A DNA stretch of 64,000 bases. Source: Natronosalvus rutilus (lineage in GTDB: Archaea > Halobacteriota > Halobacteria > Halobacteriales > Natrialbaceae). The notes beneath the pieces are model-generated. The model had not been told where the DNA came from. It was given only the letters and a program-made list of their open reading frames with translations, and did no database searches. Location: NCBI RefSeq assembly GCF_024204665.1, contig NZ_CP100357.1, positions 62,001 through 126,000 on the forward strand, read 5' to 3'. The position numbers and the translations under genes are program-made. Shown in pieces: positions 42,500-51,482 of this stretch. Each line of letters begins with the position of its first letter. Positions within the stretch are counted from its first letter, which is position 1.

Positions 42500-42793
42500 A
42501 TGACCGACACTGAAGCACACGACCGGTACTACCCAGAGGATGATCAAGCCCTGAGCGACGCAATTCTTCAGGTTATCGATGTGCAGAAAGACGAGAGCCT
42601 CACGGAGGCCGAGTTCAGACTGTACGATGATATTGACCCAGACGTGCTCAATAATCGCTTTCAGGAGGACGCTCACGGGGAGACGAAAGTCGAGTTTTAC
42701 ACTGGTGGTTTCAAGGTAACACTGTGGGGAGATGCCGTGATCGACATTCATGTTACACCCCAACAAGGCGAGGGGAAAGCCGCAAACGCCTGA
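42500..42793 (+). CDS. HalOD1-domain protein
   Basis: A 97-residue protein of the halobacterial output domain 1 group: QALSDAILQVIDVQKDESLTEAEFRLYDDIDPDVLNNRF, then KVEFYTGGFKVTLWGDAVIDI. Such domains are thought to be output or sensor modules near signalling genes. It is most similar to the protein encoded on the other strand at 42954-43247. Monocistronic; ATG at 42500. Confidence 0.75.
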   Translation: MTDTEAHDRYYPEDDQALSDAILQVIDVQKDESLTEAEFRLYDDIDPDVLNNRFQEDAHGETKVEFYTGGFKVTLWGDAVIDIHVTPQQGEGKAANA

Positions 42794-42953
42794 TCAATTC
42801 GTGCGTGAACTGAGACATTGGTTTCATTGATTTCGTTCGAGAAGATGTGGACCTCGAATGGTCAGATGATCAGCACAGATAAAGAAGTCATCTCGCCAAT
42901 GGTTGTCTACCCGACACTGGCTTCAGAGCGTGTTCTGGACCAGCTCCGGCTAC

Positions 42954-43247
42954 TTATTCGACTGGTCGGTCCGTGACGCGAATCTCGACCCCATCATCCC
43001 CCCAGAGTTCGACCTCGATCCCGTCTGTCTCGAACGTCACGGTTGTTCTCGGCTGTGCATCGTGGCGAAAGAGGGAATTGAGGGCGTCAGGGTTTATGTC
43101 CTCGTAGAGGACGAAATCTGTTCGCAGGAGGGCTTTCCCTTTACAGTCCTCGATGGCATCGAGTATCGTCTCGGTCAACGAGCGGTCTTGATCAGGCGTG
43201 TACGATTCTCGCACCATAGTTGTTTGCTCAGGCTTGTCTTGCATCAT
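42954..43247 (-). CDS. HalOD1-domain protein
   Basis: A 97-residue HalOD1 protein (SLTETILDAIEDCKGKALLRTDFVLYEDINPDALNSLF...TVTFETDGIEVELWGDDGVEI). It follows a DUF7344-like regulator by three bases, so the two are one operon: HTH regulator plus output domain. Alternative start at the ATG at 43242-43244. Confidence 0.75.
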   Translation of the reverse strand: MMQDKPEQTTMVRESYTPDQDRSLTETILDAIEDCKGKALLRTDFVLYEDINPDALNSLFRHDAQPRTTVTFETDGIEVELWGDDGVEIRVTDRPVE

Positions 43248-43250
43248 GTG

Positions 43251-43571
43251 CTACTCACACCGCCACAATATTCCGGAGCCATATTCGATGAGGGACTCCT
43301 CTGCGTGTTCGAGTTGCGAGTGACCGTAATATCGGATCGTTCTAGTCCGCGCGTCGTAGTCAACGAGTCCAACGTCGTTCAGTTTGGGAAGTGCAATGTG
43401 GTGAAGTCGTATCGTAATCCGCGTCTCGTCTGCGTGGTCACGTCGGGCGAGTGCGGTAACAACGTCATCAACAGAGGCGTGATCTTCGGACGCGTTTCTG
43501 AAGTATGCAACAACGGACCGACAGTGCTGATTGGCGAGCGCGGACAGAAGAGCGTTTTTTCCTTGGTTCAT
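43251..43571 (-). CDS. DUF7344-like ArsR-type regulator
   Basis: A 106-residue winged-helix protein (LLSALANQHCRSVVAYFRNASEDHASVDDVVTALA...HIALPKLNDVGLVDYDARTRTI). It is the first gene of the unit with the HalOD1 protein. It belongs to the same group as the regulators at 32981 and 34723. Promoter expected between 43572 and 43620. Confidence 0.75.
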   Translation of the reverse strand: MNQGKNALLSALANQHCRSVVAYFRNASEDHASVDDVVTALARRDHADETRITIRLHHIALPKLNDVGLVDYDARTRTIRYYGHSQLEHAEESLIEYGSGILWRCE

Positions 43572-43695
43572 TGGTAGCGGGTTGATTTTCGGAACACCGG
43601 TATATCCGACTCTGAAGAGACCGCTCCACGTGAGACTTCATTTTGTCTATACAACTTCTATTTATGGATTTGAGTTCAGGCCTCCAGCACAGTGA

Positions 43696-44017
43696 GAGTA
43701 TTGCCGAGGATTCTACGCGTCCCTCACCGGAGTCGAGTGGCAATTGCCTGCTATGAGATGCCTAGTTCTTCCATTGTCACCTCACTTTGCGAGTTGAAGT
43801 CTCACCGGTCGTACGCGATAACCAACGCCTCCTGTTGCTCGCCAGTGAGTGTCGCCTCAGTCGCAGTCTCGACCGGCGTCAGAGCGTGAAACGCCCTGAG
43901 CGTGATCGGAATATCCTGTTCACGACAGCAATGTTGGAACTCGGCAATCTCGATTCGTTCGTCACCATGGATATCGACCGTCCACTCCGTATCCGTCCTC
44001 TCGCTACGATCAACAGG
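43696..44017 (-). pseudogene. C-terminal half of a Bat-type regulator, degraded
   Basis: Read leftward, the sequence encodes WTVDIHGDERIEIAEFQHCCRE...IPITLRAFHALTPVETATEATLTGEQQEALVIAYDR, then a stop codon, then EVTMEELGIS. This is the C-terminal sensor edge and HTH_10 domain of the intact regulator at 36503. It has in-frame stops and lost residues in the HTH, and it lies on the opposite strand from the N-terminal half at 44083. It is non-functional. Confidence 0.7.
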
Positions 44018-44082
44018 ACTTTTGTCTCGCTCAGCGTATTGAACATGGATGTTTTTACAGCCAGCGCGACATCGTTCGAATC

Positions 44083-44658
44083 ATGGCGACTGAGGCGACC
44101 TTCACCGTTCCATCCGATCAGTTCCCCCTCGGCACCGTCTTCACCCAACTCCCGGACGTGACGATCGAACTGGAGCGACTGATTCCTTCACAGGACGTGG
44201 CGATTCCCTACTTCTGGGTTCGCGGAACGGAAGTTGACGACATTGAAGCGGCGTTTACCGGTCATCTAGGCGTGAGGGACATCCAACTCGTCGATTCCGT
44301 CGAGGACGAGTATCTCCTGCGTGTCGAGTGGTCGCTCGAGTACGACGACGTGCTGAGCGTGCTAACCGAAACCGGCGTTCCGCTCATCGAAGCGACCGTC
44401 GCCGCCCCTGCCGCCTACAACGCCTACGCCAACAACAAGGCTGACACGCCCGAACACACGCACAGCCGAGCAAAAATCGTTAGCACCGATGAGTACCACC
44501 GTTTCGCTCCGGCTTGTGATCGGTGTAAAGGTGCTACTCGGAATCCCGCGGGTTTCGAGCTCCACCGATCCACGTCTCCCGAACATCATCCAGCGACTCG
44601 CCAATTTTCTGTCCTCGATACCCGAAGATGTCATCGTACCCCTCCGCGGACAGCATGA
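44083..44658 (+). pseudogene. chimera: Bat-type N-terminal half plus SPW-protein tail
   Basis: Residues 1-105 are nearly identical to the intact regulator at 36503 (MATEATFTVPSDQFPLGTVF...). At about 44397 the frame passes into VAAPAAYNAYANNKADTPEH, which matches the C-terminal end of the SPW membrane protein at 47410-47853 (VAALSAYNAYANGKADAPDH). The missing HTH half lies inverted at 43696-44017. The remainder runs into the 3' end of the aspartoacylase-like gene on the other strand. It has no DNA-binding domain. Confidence 0.7.
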
Positions 44659-45424
44659 TTGGCCAGAACACCTCGTCAGCGGTCAGTTCCCGTCCGTCCA
44701 CGCTCGCGTAGACGGCCCCTCTGGGAACGCGTTCGAAGTTTTCGACATGTACCTCGTAGGAGGACCCATCAGGCTTCGGAACGGGCTCACTCATGTGGAA
44801 GTGTTCCGAATCCACATTGAGTGGGTCGCCGGGAAGCGCGTCCACTCGCTTGAGGAACGAACGGGCCTGATGTTCGGCTGCTTCAGCTATCTCATCGGTG
44901 TTTGCTGCGGCGAGTTCGATTTCGACGGTGAACCCACACGCCGTGATCGTCTCTTCGTTTATCCCCCAGTGATCGACGATACGCGGCACGGGTAGTTGCG
45001 AGGCCAATGTAAACTCACGCTCCTGAGCACTGTGTATCAGTGCGAACGGCGTCGGTTCCGCAGCAGTGCCGTGTAATGAAAGCGTTGTCCGTCCCTCGAC
45101 AAACTCGCAGAGTCGGGCTGCGATCCGTTCTTCTCGGTCGCCGTCTGGATCGCCGGGAAAGACTCGGTTGAGATCTGAATCGAGGTAGCGTTCGCCGGCC
45201 TCGATCGCCTCTGGGTTGGCAAGAACGAACGCAACGCCTCGTTGCAAGTCGAGGTCGGCCTCGCGCAGGCGGTTCACCGCACGGATACCGCTCCGCTCGT
45301 CGCCATGAACGCCGGCAACGACCACCACCTTGGGCTCTCCTGGTCCCCGAACAGTTACATCGAGCGGACCAAAGTCTCCTTCCATGTTCCTGCGGAAATT
45401 ATCCCGAGCACGGGTTTGGCTCAT
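44534..45424 (-). CDS. aspartoacylase/succinylglutamate desuccinylase-family zinc hydrolase
   Basis: A 296-residue protein of the M14-like AstE/AspA family. Zinc ligands are visible in GVHGDE (His and Glu, about residue 39-42) and SLHGT (His, about 117); the downstream catalytic glutamate is probably in FTVEIEL (about 168). It should remove acyl groups from N-acyl amino acids; the substrate is unknown. The start at 45424 (MSQTRARD) is used; the ATG at 45380-45382 (MEGDFGP) is an alternative with a weak AGGA upstream. The 3' end overlaps the chimeric pseudogene. Confidence 0.8.
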   Translation of the reverse strand: MSQTRARDNFRRNMEGDFGPLDVTVRGPGEPKVVVVAGVHGDERSGIRAVNRLREADLDLQRGVAFVLANPEAIEAGERYLDSDLNRVFPGDPDGDREERIAARLCEFVEGRTTLSLHGTAAEPTPFALIHSAQEREFTLASQLPVPRIVDHWGINEETITACGFTVEIELAAANTDEIAEAAEHQARSFLKRVDALPGDPLNVDSEHFHMSEPVPKPDGSSYEVHVENFERVPRGAVYASVDGRELTADEVFWPIMLSAEGYDDIFGYRGQKIGESLDDVRETWIGGARNPRDSE

Positions 45425-45731
45425 CTGCTGGCATATACCGGCCCGAACGGTTTCAATTGAGTTCGCACCGTAGGTTAGCCGCTTTCAGTCGAATGTCTAA
45501 TCAGCATCTATACGAACTCAATTCACGTCACCAGCACGAAACAAACAGTGTTGTCGTGCTAAACTCCTCCTCTGAATCTCACCCAACCTCTGACAGCAGT
45601 TCGATAGTTCGTTACGACTCTACGAGATAAGGCGCAAATATCGCATGGAAGGGTTCTCCGAATCTCTCCAATATACGACGCTTCCTCCAACAGCGGAAAA
45701 TTTATCCGCTGGTTTGTAATGAACTGAAGTA
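45425..45731. other. divergent intergenic region with a degenerate dyad
   Basis: 307 bp between the diverging aspartoacylase-like and histidine-kinase genes. A degenerate dyad core (GTGCTAAACTCCTCCTCTGAATC) lies near 45558. An AT-rich stretch (GGAAAATTTATCCGC, near 45695) about 35 bp before the kinase ATG could be its TATA box. No gene is seen. Confidence 0.45.
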
Positions 45732-47207
45732 ATGGCCGACTCACAGTTGACGGGCGTACTTCAAGAGACCCTTGCTCTCTTCGAAGTGGGAGGAGCGCCC
45801 AGGACGACGGCCGAGGTAGCCGACCAGATCAACCTCGACCGCCGGAGGGCCTACGACCGCCTCGAACGCCTCGTTGATCACGGCCGACTCGAAACCAAGA
45901 AAGTCGGCGACAATGGACGCGTCTGGTGGCAACCAGCCACCGAGCTCGAGGGGCTCATCACCGACGTCACCAACCGCAGGGAACGCGAACGCGAACTTGA
46001 ACGCCGCGCCAATCAGCAACAGGTCGTGGCCGATCTCGGGCAATTCGCGCTCGAAAACGACGACCTGGATAAACTCATGGACCGAGCGTCACGCCAGGTG
46101 GCAAACGTCCTCGACAATGAGTACTGTAAGGTACTCGACCTCGACCCGGACGCCGAGGAACTCTTGCTCCGCCAGGGCGTCGGTTGGCGAGACGGGATCG
46201 TCGGCGAGGCGACCGTCTCCTCGGTCGAAGCGGACTCCCAGGCTGCGTACACGCTGGCGAATAATCACCCGATCATTGTCGAAGACCTTGAGACGGAATC
46301 ACGCTTTGGCGGTCCCGAGTTGTTGATGAGCCACGACGTCAAGAGCGGTCTCAGCACCATCATCGGCCCGTTCGACGACCCGTGGGGCATCCTCGGCACC
46401 CACGACATCGAACAGCGGGAGTACTCCGAAGAGGACGTGACCTTTGTCCAGAGTGTTGCGAACATTCTCGCGGACGCTATCGAACTGCATCAGTACCAGG
46501 AGGAACTCGAACAGTTAGTTGCCGACCTCGAGGAGTCCAACGAGCGCTTGGAACAGTTCGCGTACGCAGCCTCTCACGACCTCCAGGAACCACTCCGGAT
46601 GGTCTCGAGTTACCTGCAATTGCTCGAGCATCGCTACAATGATGCGCTCGATGAAGACGCCGAGGAGTTTCTTGCGTTCGCCGTCGATGGAGCCGACCGG
46701 ATGCGGAGGATGATTGACGGGTTGCTCCAGTACTCACGGATCGAGACTGAGGGCGAGCCGCTCGAACCAACCGATCTCGATTCGATCCTAGACGATGTCC
46801 TCGAAGACCTGCAGTTGCGGATCGAAGAAAGTGACGCTGATGTGACGTCCGATTCGCTTCCGCGAGTCGAGGGTGACGCTAACCAACTCCGGCAAGTGTT
46901 CCAGAATCTGCTGGACAACGCAATCGAATACAGCGGCGATGATCCCCCACGTGTTCACATCTCGGTTGAGAAAACGGGAGACAAGTGGATGATTTCGGTG
47001 CACGACGAAGGAATCGGTATTGATCCCGGCGACACGAATCGCGTCTTCGAGGTCTTCAATCGACTGCATAGCCACGAGGAGTACGATGGAACCGGCATCG
47101 GACTGGCGGTGTGTGAGCGGATCATCGAACGTCATGGCGGTGAGGTCTGGGTTGACTCGAACCCTGGCGAGGGTACGACGTTCTCGTTCACGCTCCCCGA
47201 CGAGTAG
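45732..47207 (+). CDS. sensor histidine kinase with HTH and GAF domains
   Basis: A 491-residue soluble protein. Residues 1-75 form a winged-helix-like region (TAEVADQINLDRRRAYDRLERLVDHGRLETKKVG...RVWW). A coiled linker and a GAF domain (about 95-250) follow. The HisKA box has the phospho-acceptor in AASHDLQEP near residue 282, and the HATPase domain shows N-box NLLDNAIEYS, DEGIGIDP and GTGIGLAV. It has no TM helices, so it senses a cytoplasmic signal. No response regulator is adjacent. The HTH at the N-terminus is unusual for a kinase. Confidence 0.85.
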   Translation: MADSQLTGVLQETLALFEVGGAPRTTAEVADQINLDRRRAYDRLERLVDHGRLETKKVGDNGRVWWQPATELEGLITDVTNRRERERELERRANQQQVVADLGQFALENDDLDKLMDRASRQVANVLDNEYCKVLDLDPDAEELLLRQGVGWRDGIVGEATVSSVEADSQAAYTLANNHPIIVEDLETESRFGGPELLMSHDVKSGLSTIIGPFDDPWGILGTHDIEQREYSEEDVTFVQSVANILADAIELHQYQEELEQLVADLEESNERLEQFAYAASHDLQEPLRMVSSYLQLLEHRYNDALDEDAEEFLAFAVDGADRMRRMIDGLLQYSRIETEGEPLEPTDLDSILDDVLEDLQLRIEESDADVTSDSLPRVEGDANQLRQVFQNLLDNAIEYSGDDPPRVHISVEKTGDKWMISVHDEGIGIDPGDTNRVFEVFNRLHSHEEYDGTGIGLAVCERIIERHGGEVWVDSNPGEGTTFSFTLPDE

Positions 47208-47233
47208 TACGGATTCGGCAACTCGTCCAGTAT

Positions 47234-47310
47234 CTGCTGGATTCAGAGCACGAATGTCGCACGAAATGAGAGCCAATCTAGATGGGGGTGGTCGATCAGT
47301 ACAGGTGGTA
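47234..47310 (+). repeat. single dyad with extended right flank
   Basis: A degenerate core TGCTGGATTCAGAGCACG..TGTCGCACG is followed by the flank (ATGAGAGCCAATCTAGATGG...GATCAGTACAGG), which matches 37551-37601 closely. It lies between the kinase and the SPW protein, which are read in the same direction. Confidence 0.55.
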
Positions 47311-47409
47311 TGGTGACCACCGAACGAGAAAAAGATACATCCGACCTTCCCGACAGGTGCAGGCACCATCGTTTTCCGCATATGAGGGGTACGAGCGGCG
47401 AGGAAAATC

Positions 47410-47853
47410 ATGAGCAATACACCGACCGACACCGGAACGGACTCCGACGCTGGGTCAGCCCGGAACAGGGAGACGCTGAACACAGACATGATGCAGTGGT
47501 TGAGCGCCCTTGTCGCCCTGATCGGACTATACCTCGTCGCCTCGCCGTTTATCTTTGAGTCGACAGACGCAGCGACGTGGAACGATACGCTCGTCGGAAC
47601 AGGTATCTTTCTGCTTGCCGGGTACAACTTCTACCGACTGTCGAAGGATCGATTGGCAAGTGTCGCCGTTGCATCGCTGACTATCTTGCTCGGCCTTTGG
47701 ACAGCGATCGTCCCATACGTCATGGAGATGGGGAGCAACGAACTTGCAATTGGGACCACACTCTCCGGCCTGGCTGTCGCTGCCCTTTCGGCCTACAACG
47801 CATACGCGAACGGGAAAGCCGACGCACCAGACCACGTCCGCACTCGCGCCTGA
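47410..47853 (+). CDS. SPW-repeat membrane protein
   Basis: A 147-residue protein with an acidic N-terminus (1-25) and four TM helices in two SPW-type repeats (WLSALVALIGLYLVASPFIF and LTILLGLWTAIVPYV). Function unknown; common in haloarchaea. Its C-terminal sequence (AALSAYNAYANGKADAP) is the source type of the tail fused to the broken Bat-type gene at 44.4 kb. The copies differ at several positions, so the fusion came from a related copy or is old. Confidence 0.75.
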   Translation: MSNTPTDTGTDSDAGSARNRETLNTDMMQWLSALVALIGLYLVASPFIFESTDAATWNDTLVGTGIFLLAGYNFYRLSKDRLASVAVASLTILLGLWTAIVPYVMEMGSNELAIGTTLSGLAVAALSAYNAYANGKADAPDHVRTRA

Positions 47854-48295
47854 CTCACCTCTTGATGGCTCTTTTCGAGTTCCTGGCGCGCATCATAGCC
47901 CGAGTACGATCCGGACCAGACAGGTCTCCTTCTGACAGGGATACCTGATTGTTCCATACGCATGTATTCGTAGCCCTTCTAATCGAGGTCTGGTTAGAAT
48001 TAAAGAATTTCGAACCCAATCCTGACTGATCCAAATCGGTACTCGGCGGAGGGACAGAGTCAGCCACCGCTGACCGATACACTGGACGACTTTCTCGAGG
48101 CGATCGACGTCACACCTTGAATTGATGATCCGTCGGTCGACCGACGGCCCTCTGGAGCTACGTGAATCCAGGGTGTACGTCTACAACTGGGCTCTTTACG
48201 TGGCAACTCGACACCGACCGATCGGGATGAGGGGACTCCGACGTTCACTCAGAAAATCATAGCCATTTATGCTAACCCATAGCATGGCTATTGTA
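47854..48295. other. gap with possible gene remnant
   Basis: No complete gene. A short plus-strand piece near 48050-48119 encodes GQSQPPLTDTLDDFLEAIDV and stops; its acidic character suggests a remnant of a lost gene. An AT-rich stretch at 48255-48275 (AATCATAGCCATTTATGC) is a candidate promoter for the HalOD1 gene. Confidence 0.35.
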
Positions 48296-48616
48296 ATGAG
48301 CGCGGGAGACCGTCCGGGGGCTGAGCCATCATTTGATTCGACCACCATCCACCTCCGGAGAACGTACGATTGGTCGGCCACGGCACCAAGTATAGCCGCG
48401 ATTGAGGCACTCGCCCACCTCGAGAACATCGACCCAACTGAACTCACAACGATTTTCGAGACCACTCTTCACGATCACGTTGACCCGGAGGCGCTCGATA
48501 CACTCGTTCGAGACGGGAAACTGGGTTCTGTCACCGTTACCATTGATCGGTCTCAACTGCTGTTCGACGGTAACGAACTGGTTGTCTCCGAAGTGAGCAC
48601 ACCGTCATCGGAGTAG
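48296..48616 (+). CDS. HalOD1-domain protein
   Basis: A 106-residue protein (MSAGDRPGAEPSFDSTT...). The HalOD1 core is YDWSATAPSIAAIEALAHLENIDPTEL...LHDHVDPEALDTLV...VTVTIDRSQLLFDGNELVV. It is closest to the protein at 62849 (same YDWS and DPEALD motifs). An in-frame ATG at 48284 is an alternative start. Confidence 0.7.
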   Translation: MSAGDRPGAEPSFDSTTIHLRRTYDWSATAPSIAAIEALAHLENIDPTELTTIFETTLHDHVDPEALDTLVRDGKLGSVTVTIDRSQLLFDGNELVVSEVSTPSSE

Positions 48617-49046
48617 CGAAACGCCGGTTGACCGGCCAGTCTATTGAGGCTATGTGAATTAAACGACGGTGCTGTGCTACACGTATCCTCTGTATTGATC
48701 ATATGACCGTTCGAGATCCACATCTTCTCGGACGAACGAAATCATTGAAACGGCACTGTCTAGTTAAACGATTCTGACGTAGAACAGCGTTTCAGTGACT
48801 GTCGTATCCCTACCAATGTATCTGCGGGTCTCAATTCGTCTGAGACGTTTGCTGAAACAGATGAGTTTTCGCTGCTCATGGAACGGAATCTCTTTGTGTC
48901 AGATCATCGTTGGTGTTTTCACAATCGACGCTGTCACTCTCTCGTCGTTCTGCCTTGCGCTTTCCCTTATACAGACAGTACCAATGCAACCACTGTCTCA
49001 GTTCACGCGCGAAGTGAACATACTCGATACTGCGTTTCGCTTGAAA
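48617..49046. other. convergent gap with a degenerate dyad
   Basis: A dyad core (GTGCTACACGTATCCTCTGTATTG, 48674-48700) lies 58 bp after the HalOD1 stop. The rest is AT-rich with an open frame whose product (cysteine- and leucine-rich, few acidic residues) does not look haloarchaeal. No gene is called. Confidence 0.45.
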
Positions 49047-49367
49047 TCAGTCAGCTGAGTCGGTAGTTGCCCGTTGGTCGTCCGTCGACTCTGGCTGTAA
49101 CTGGCGGACGAGATTCAAATGCATCAAGTGAAGATGCATTCCAATTCCGTACAGGATGGTCCCCAGTCCAACGAATGTAAGCGGCATCAGTATCGACTCG
49201 ATTGCCTGTGAGGGACTGTCAAGATTTGCGGGAAGGACGACACCAACGGCCAACAGAAACGCAGTGAGGATGATTATCAATCCTATACGGACCGCGCGGG
49301 AGTATTTCCCGATCTGTTGAATGCGACTTTCAATCTCCTCTTGGGAGGGTGCTGTCTCACGAGCCAT
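49047..49367 (-). CDS. two-TM membrane protein near copper genes
   Basis: A 106-residue protein with an N-terminal amphipathic helix and two TM segments (VRIGLIIILTAFLLAVGVVL and LMPLTFVGLGTILYGIGMHL). The second is followed by a His/Leu segment (GMHLHLMHLNL) that could touch a metal. It lies 98 bp downstream of the Csp-type gene on the same strand. Function unknown; the location suggests the copper block. Confidence 0.65.
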   Translation of the reverse strand: MARETAPSQEEIESRIQQIGKYSRAVRIGLIIILTAFLLAVGVVLPANLDSPSQAIESILMPLTFVGLGTILYGIGMHLHLMHLNLVRQLQPESTDDQRATTDSAD

Positions 49368-49464
49368 AGCGTATGATTTCTAGCATCGTCCAGGGTATTT
49401 AAGCCGACAACACGCTGGTAGCGAGAACCAAAGGGTTGTGAGCGGGTAGGATTAGGTGCGGGTT

Positions 49465-49812
49465 CTACGTCGACATCATTTCCCGGCAGGATTCGGCACA
49501 CTCGCGAAGCACGTCGGCACAAACCTGACAGTGTTTTTCATCGTGTTGTTCGCACTCCTCGGCACACTCTTCGCATGCAGCAGCACAGGCTTCTGCAAGT
49601 TGCGTGCTGTAGTTCGAGTTCCGTGCCATGAAGCGTGCGTGCAGCGTCGTGAGGTCGGCGACATCCCGACAGAGACGAAGGCATCTGGCCATTTCTTCGC
49701 CTTCACCGGCACATTCATCAGCACACCATTCACACGCTTGAGCGGCTTCGAGGCAATTGTCGATGCATTCTCCCATCTGATCGTTCACGTGGTCGATTTG
49801 AGTTAACGCCAT
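49465..49812 (-). CDS. Cys-rich four-helix copper-binding (Csp/DUF326) protein
   Basis: A 115-residue all-helical protein with about 15 cysteines in CxxxC spacing typical of Csp proteins: CIDNCLEAAQACEWCADEC, CLRLC, CAAACEECAEECEQH and CQVCADVLRECAESC. In bacteria Csp proteins line a four-helix bundle with Cu(I). There is no signal peptide, so this is the cytosolic type. ATG at 49810-49812 (an adjacent GTG is an alternative). It should buffer copper imported into the cell and works logically with the P-ATPase and oxidase nearby. Confidence 0.85.
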   Translation of the reverse strand: MALTQIDHVNDQMGECIDNCLEAAQACEWCADECAGEGEEMARCLRLCRDVADLTTLHARFMARNSNYSTQLAEACAAACEECAEECEQHDEKHCQVCADVLRECAESCREMMST

Positions 49813-49929
49813 CACTCACAGTTCCAGCACCCTATAGCGTAAAACCGGGGCTGGAATAGGCAACCGTTCACTGAACACCCAATACTGAGTAATCACCCTT
49901 TCCCATATGATCGCCCACTGACTTCTGCC

Positions 49930-49992
49930 CGTTCTCCCTGTATTCAGCCCGGTCGTTGAAATTTATCAACGATTGAGAGTTTCAACAAAGCT
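49930..49992 (-). repeat. repeat family, right-end copy
   Basis: CTGTATTCAGCCCGG is followed by TATCAACG and ends GAGAGTTTCAACAAAGC near 49992. On the minus strand the outer end reads GCTTTGTTGAAACTC, again the IS6-like terminus. It separates the Csp unit from the permease unit. Confidence 0.55.
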
Positions 49993-50086
49993 TCTATGAA
50001 CTGAACCAGGTAACAGGTTGCGAACTCAGAATTTTTCGCCACCGAACACCTGCCACGGTTCCGAGGTAGTTCGCGTCATCGATCTG

Positions 50087-51474
50087 TTAATGGTGATTGT
50101 GAGCGCCTGAGAGGTCTGGATCGATCATAGCGAACTCGTCGGGTGTTTCCTCGAACGCTCGCTTGCACGCTTTCGAACAGAAATAGTATGTATTGTCATC
50201 GTAAGTCACGTCTAGGTCATCCTTGTCGGTCCGCATTCCACAGACTGGATCTCGGTACTCTCCGGGGGCTCCCAGACCGCGTCGGTACACATAGAGGAGG
50301 AATCCCGAGAGAGCGAACGCGATCAGGTTCAGGTAGAACGTGTAGTTCAATTCGAAATAGGTCTGCTCGCTCGCAGTCATGCCACCGGCGAGATCGGGGA
50401 CGATCCCCAACGCGTCAAACAGCTGTTCCATGAGAAAACCCGTGAACGCCATCGTCACGAAGAACACGCCGAGAATGTACAGCATCACACTCCAGCCGTA
50501 GTACTTCCGGTACACGTTGAGCACGGGGACCGTGATGAGGTCAGCGTAGACGAAGGGATGACACCGGCGAAGCTCACACCTCCACCCCAGAGCGCAACGG
50601 CGAACGGGACGTTTCCCATGCTACCAACGAAGCTGATGATGGCGATGGCCACGCCCATGACCGCGTTCTCGGCACTGACGAGCAAGCCGTCGCCCTGGAG
50701 GAAGAGCGTGTTCCAGACCCACTGCGGGACGAACACGATGACGAATCCTGAGATCAGAAAGCCCGCTACCACGTCCTTGTAGAGCATCGACCACTCCTTA
50801 CGATACTGGTTGCCAACCTTGTACCAGCCGCCCCACGACCGCAGTTCGTCCCGCCAGCCACCACTACTGGCCGCCTCCTGCTGATAGGTCTCCATGCACC
50901 CCTCCGAACAGAACGTCAGGGTCTCGTCGCCGTCCGTAACGAGTGAATACTTCTCTTTCCCTTCCATCCCACAGGTCGGATCTTCGGTCACGCCATGATC
51001 GTGATCTCGCTGATTCAATTCGTTGCGAACCTCTTCGAAGAGGGTCTCCGGAAGCGTCAGGTGGACGATAATCGCCATCACCCCGATGAGGATGACGCCA
51101 CCGAGTAACTCGGCAACGAGGAACTCCCAGCCCAACAGGATCAGGATCATCAATCCGAGTTCAACGATGAGGTTCGTCGAGGCGAACATGAACGCAAGGA
51201 AGGTCACGACGTGGGCACCTTTCTTGAAGAGCCCTTTCCCGATGGCGACGGCACCGAAGCTACAACCGCTGCTGGCAGCGCCGAACAGTGTGGCCTTCGT
51301 GACACCGGCGATGTCACCATCACCGAGCATGGCGGCCATTCGCTCTTTCGAGACGTAGACCTGGACGAGACTGGTGATCACTAGCCCCATGATGATCGCC
51401 CACGCCGCCGTCCAGAGGAAGCCGACCCCGATCCGGAGGGCCTCGACTACCTCTGTTCCCAGTGTCGCCAACAT
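50087..51474 (-). pseudogene. permease with two YHS domains, one-base frameshift
   Basis: The first frame (51474 to about 50557) encodes a DUF318/YraQ-type permease half with TM helices (GSSGCSFGAVAIGKG-type motif, FASTNLIVELG), a YHS-like metal site (DPTCGMEGKEKY...FCSEGC) and more TM helices up to ALWGGGVSFAGVI. There the sequence reads GAAGGGAT where GAAGGCGAT would keep the frame (AFVYADLI). The second half continues in another frame from about 50558 to 50087: LNVYRKYYG..., more TM helices and a second YHS domain (DPVCGMRTDKDD...FCSKACKRAF). Related haloarchaeal proteins of about 460 residues are called Cu/Zn-type efflux permeases. The gene is broken unless the base is a sequencing error. 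Confidence 0.75.
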
Positions 51475-51482
51475 GATCTGTA

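Noticed and set aside
48795-49058. 87-codon open frame between HalOD1 and the two-TM protein
   Set aside because: It is Leu/Cys/Ser-rich with few acidic residues and lies in an AT-rich gap next to a repeat; no coding evidence.
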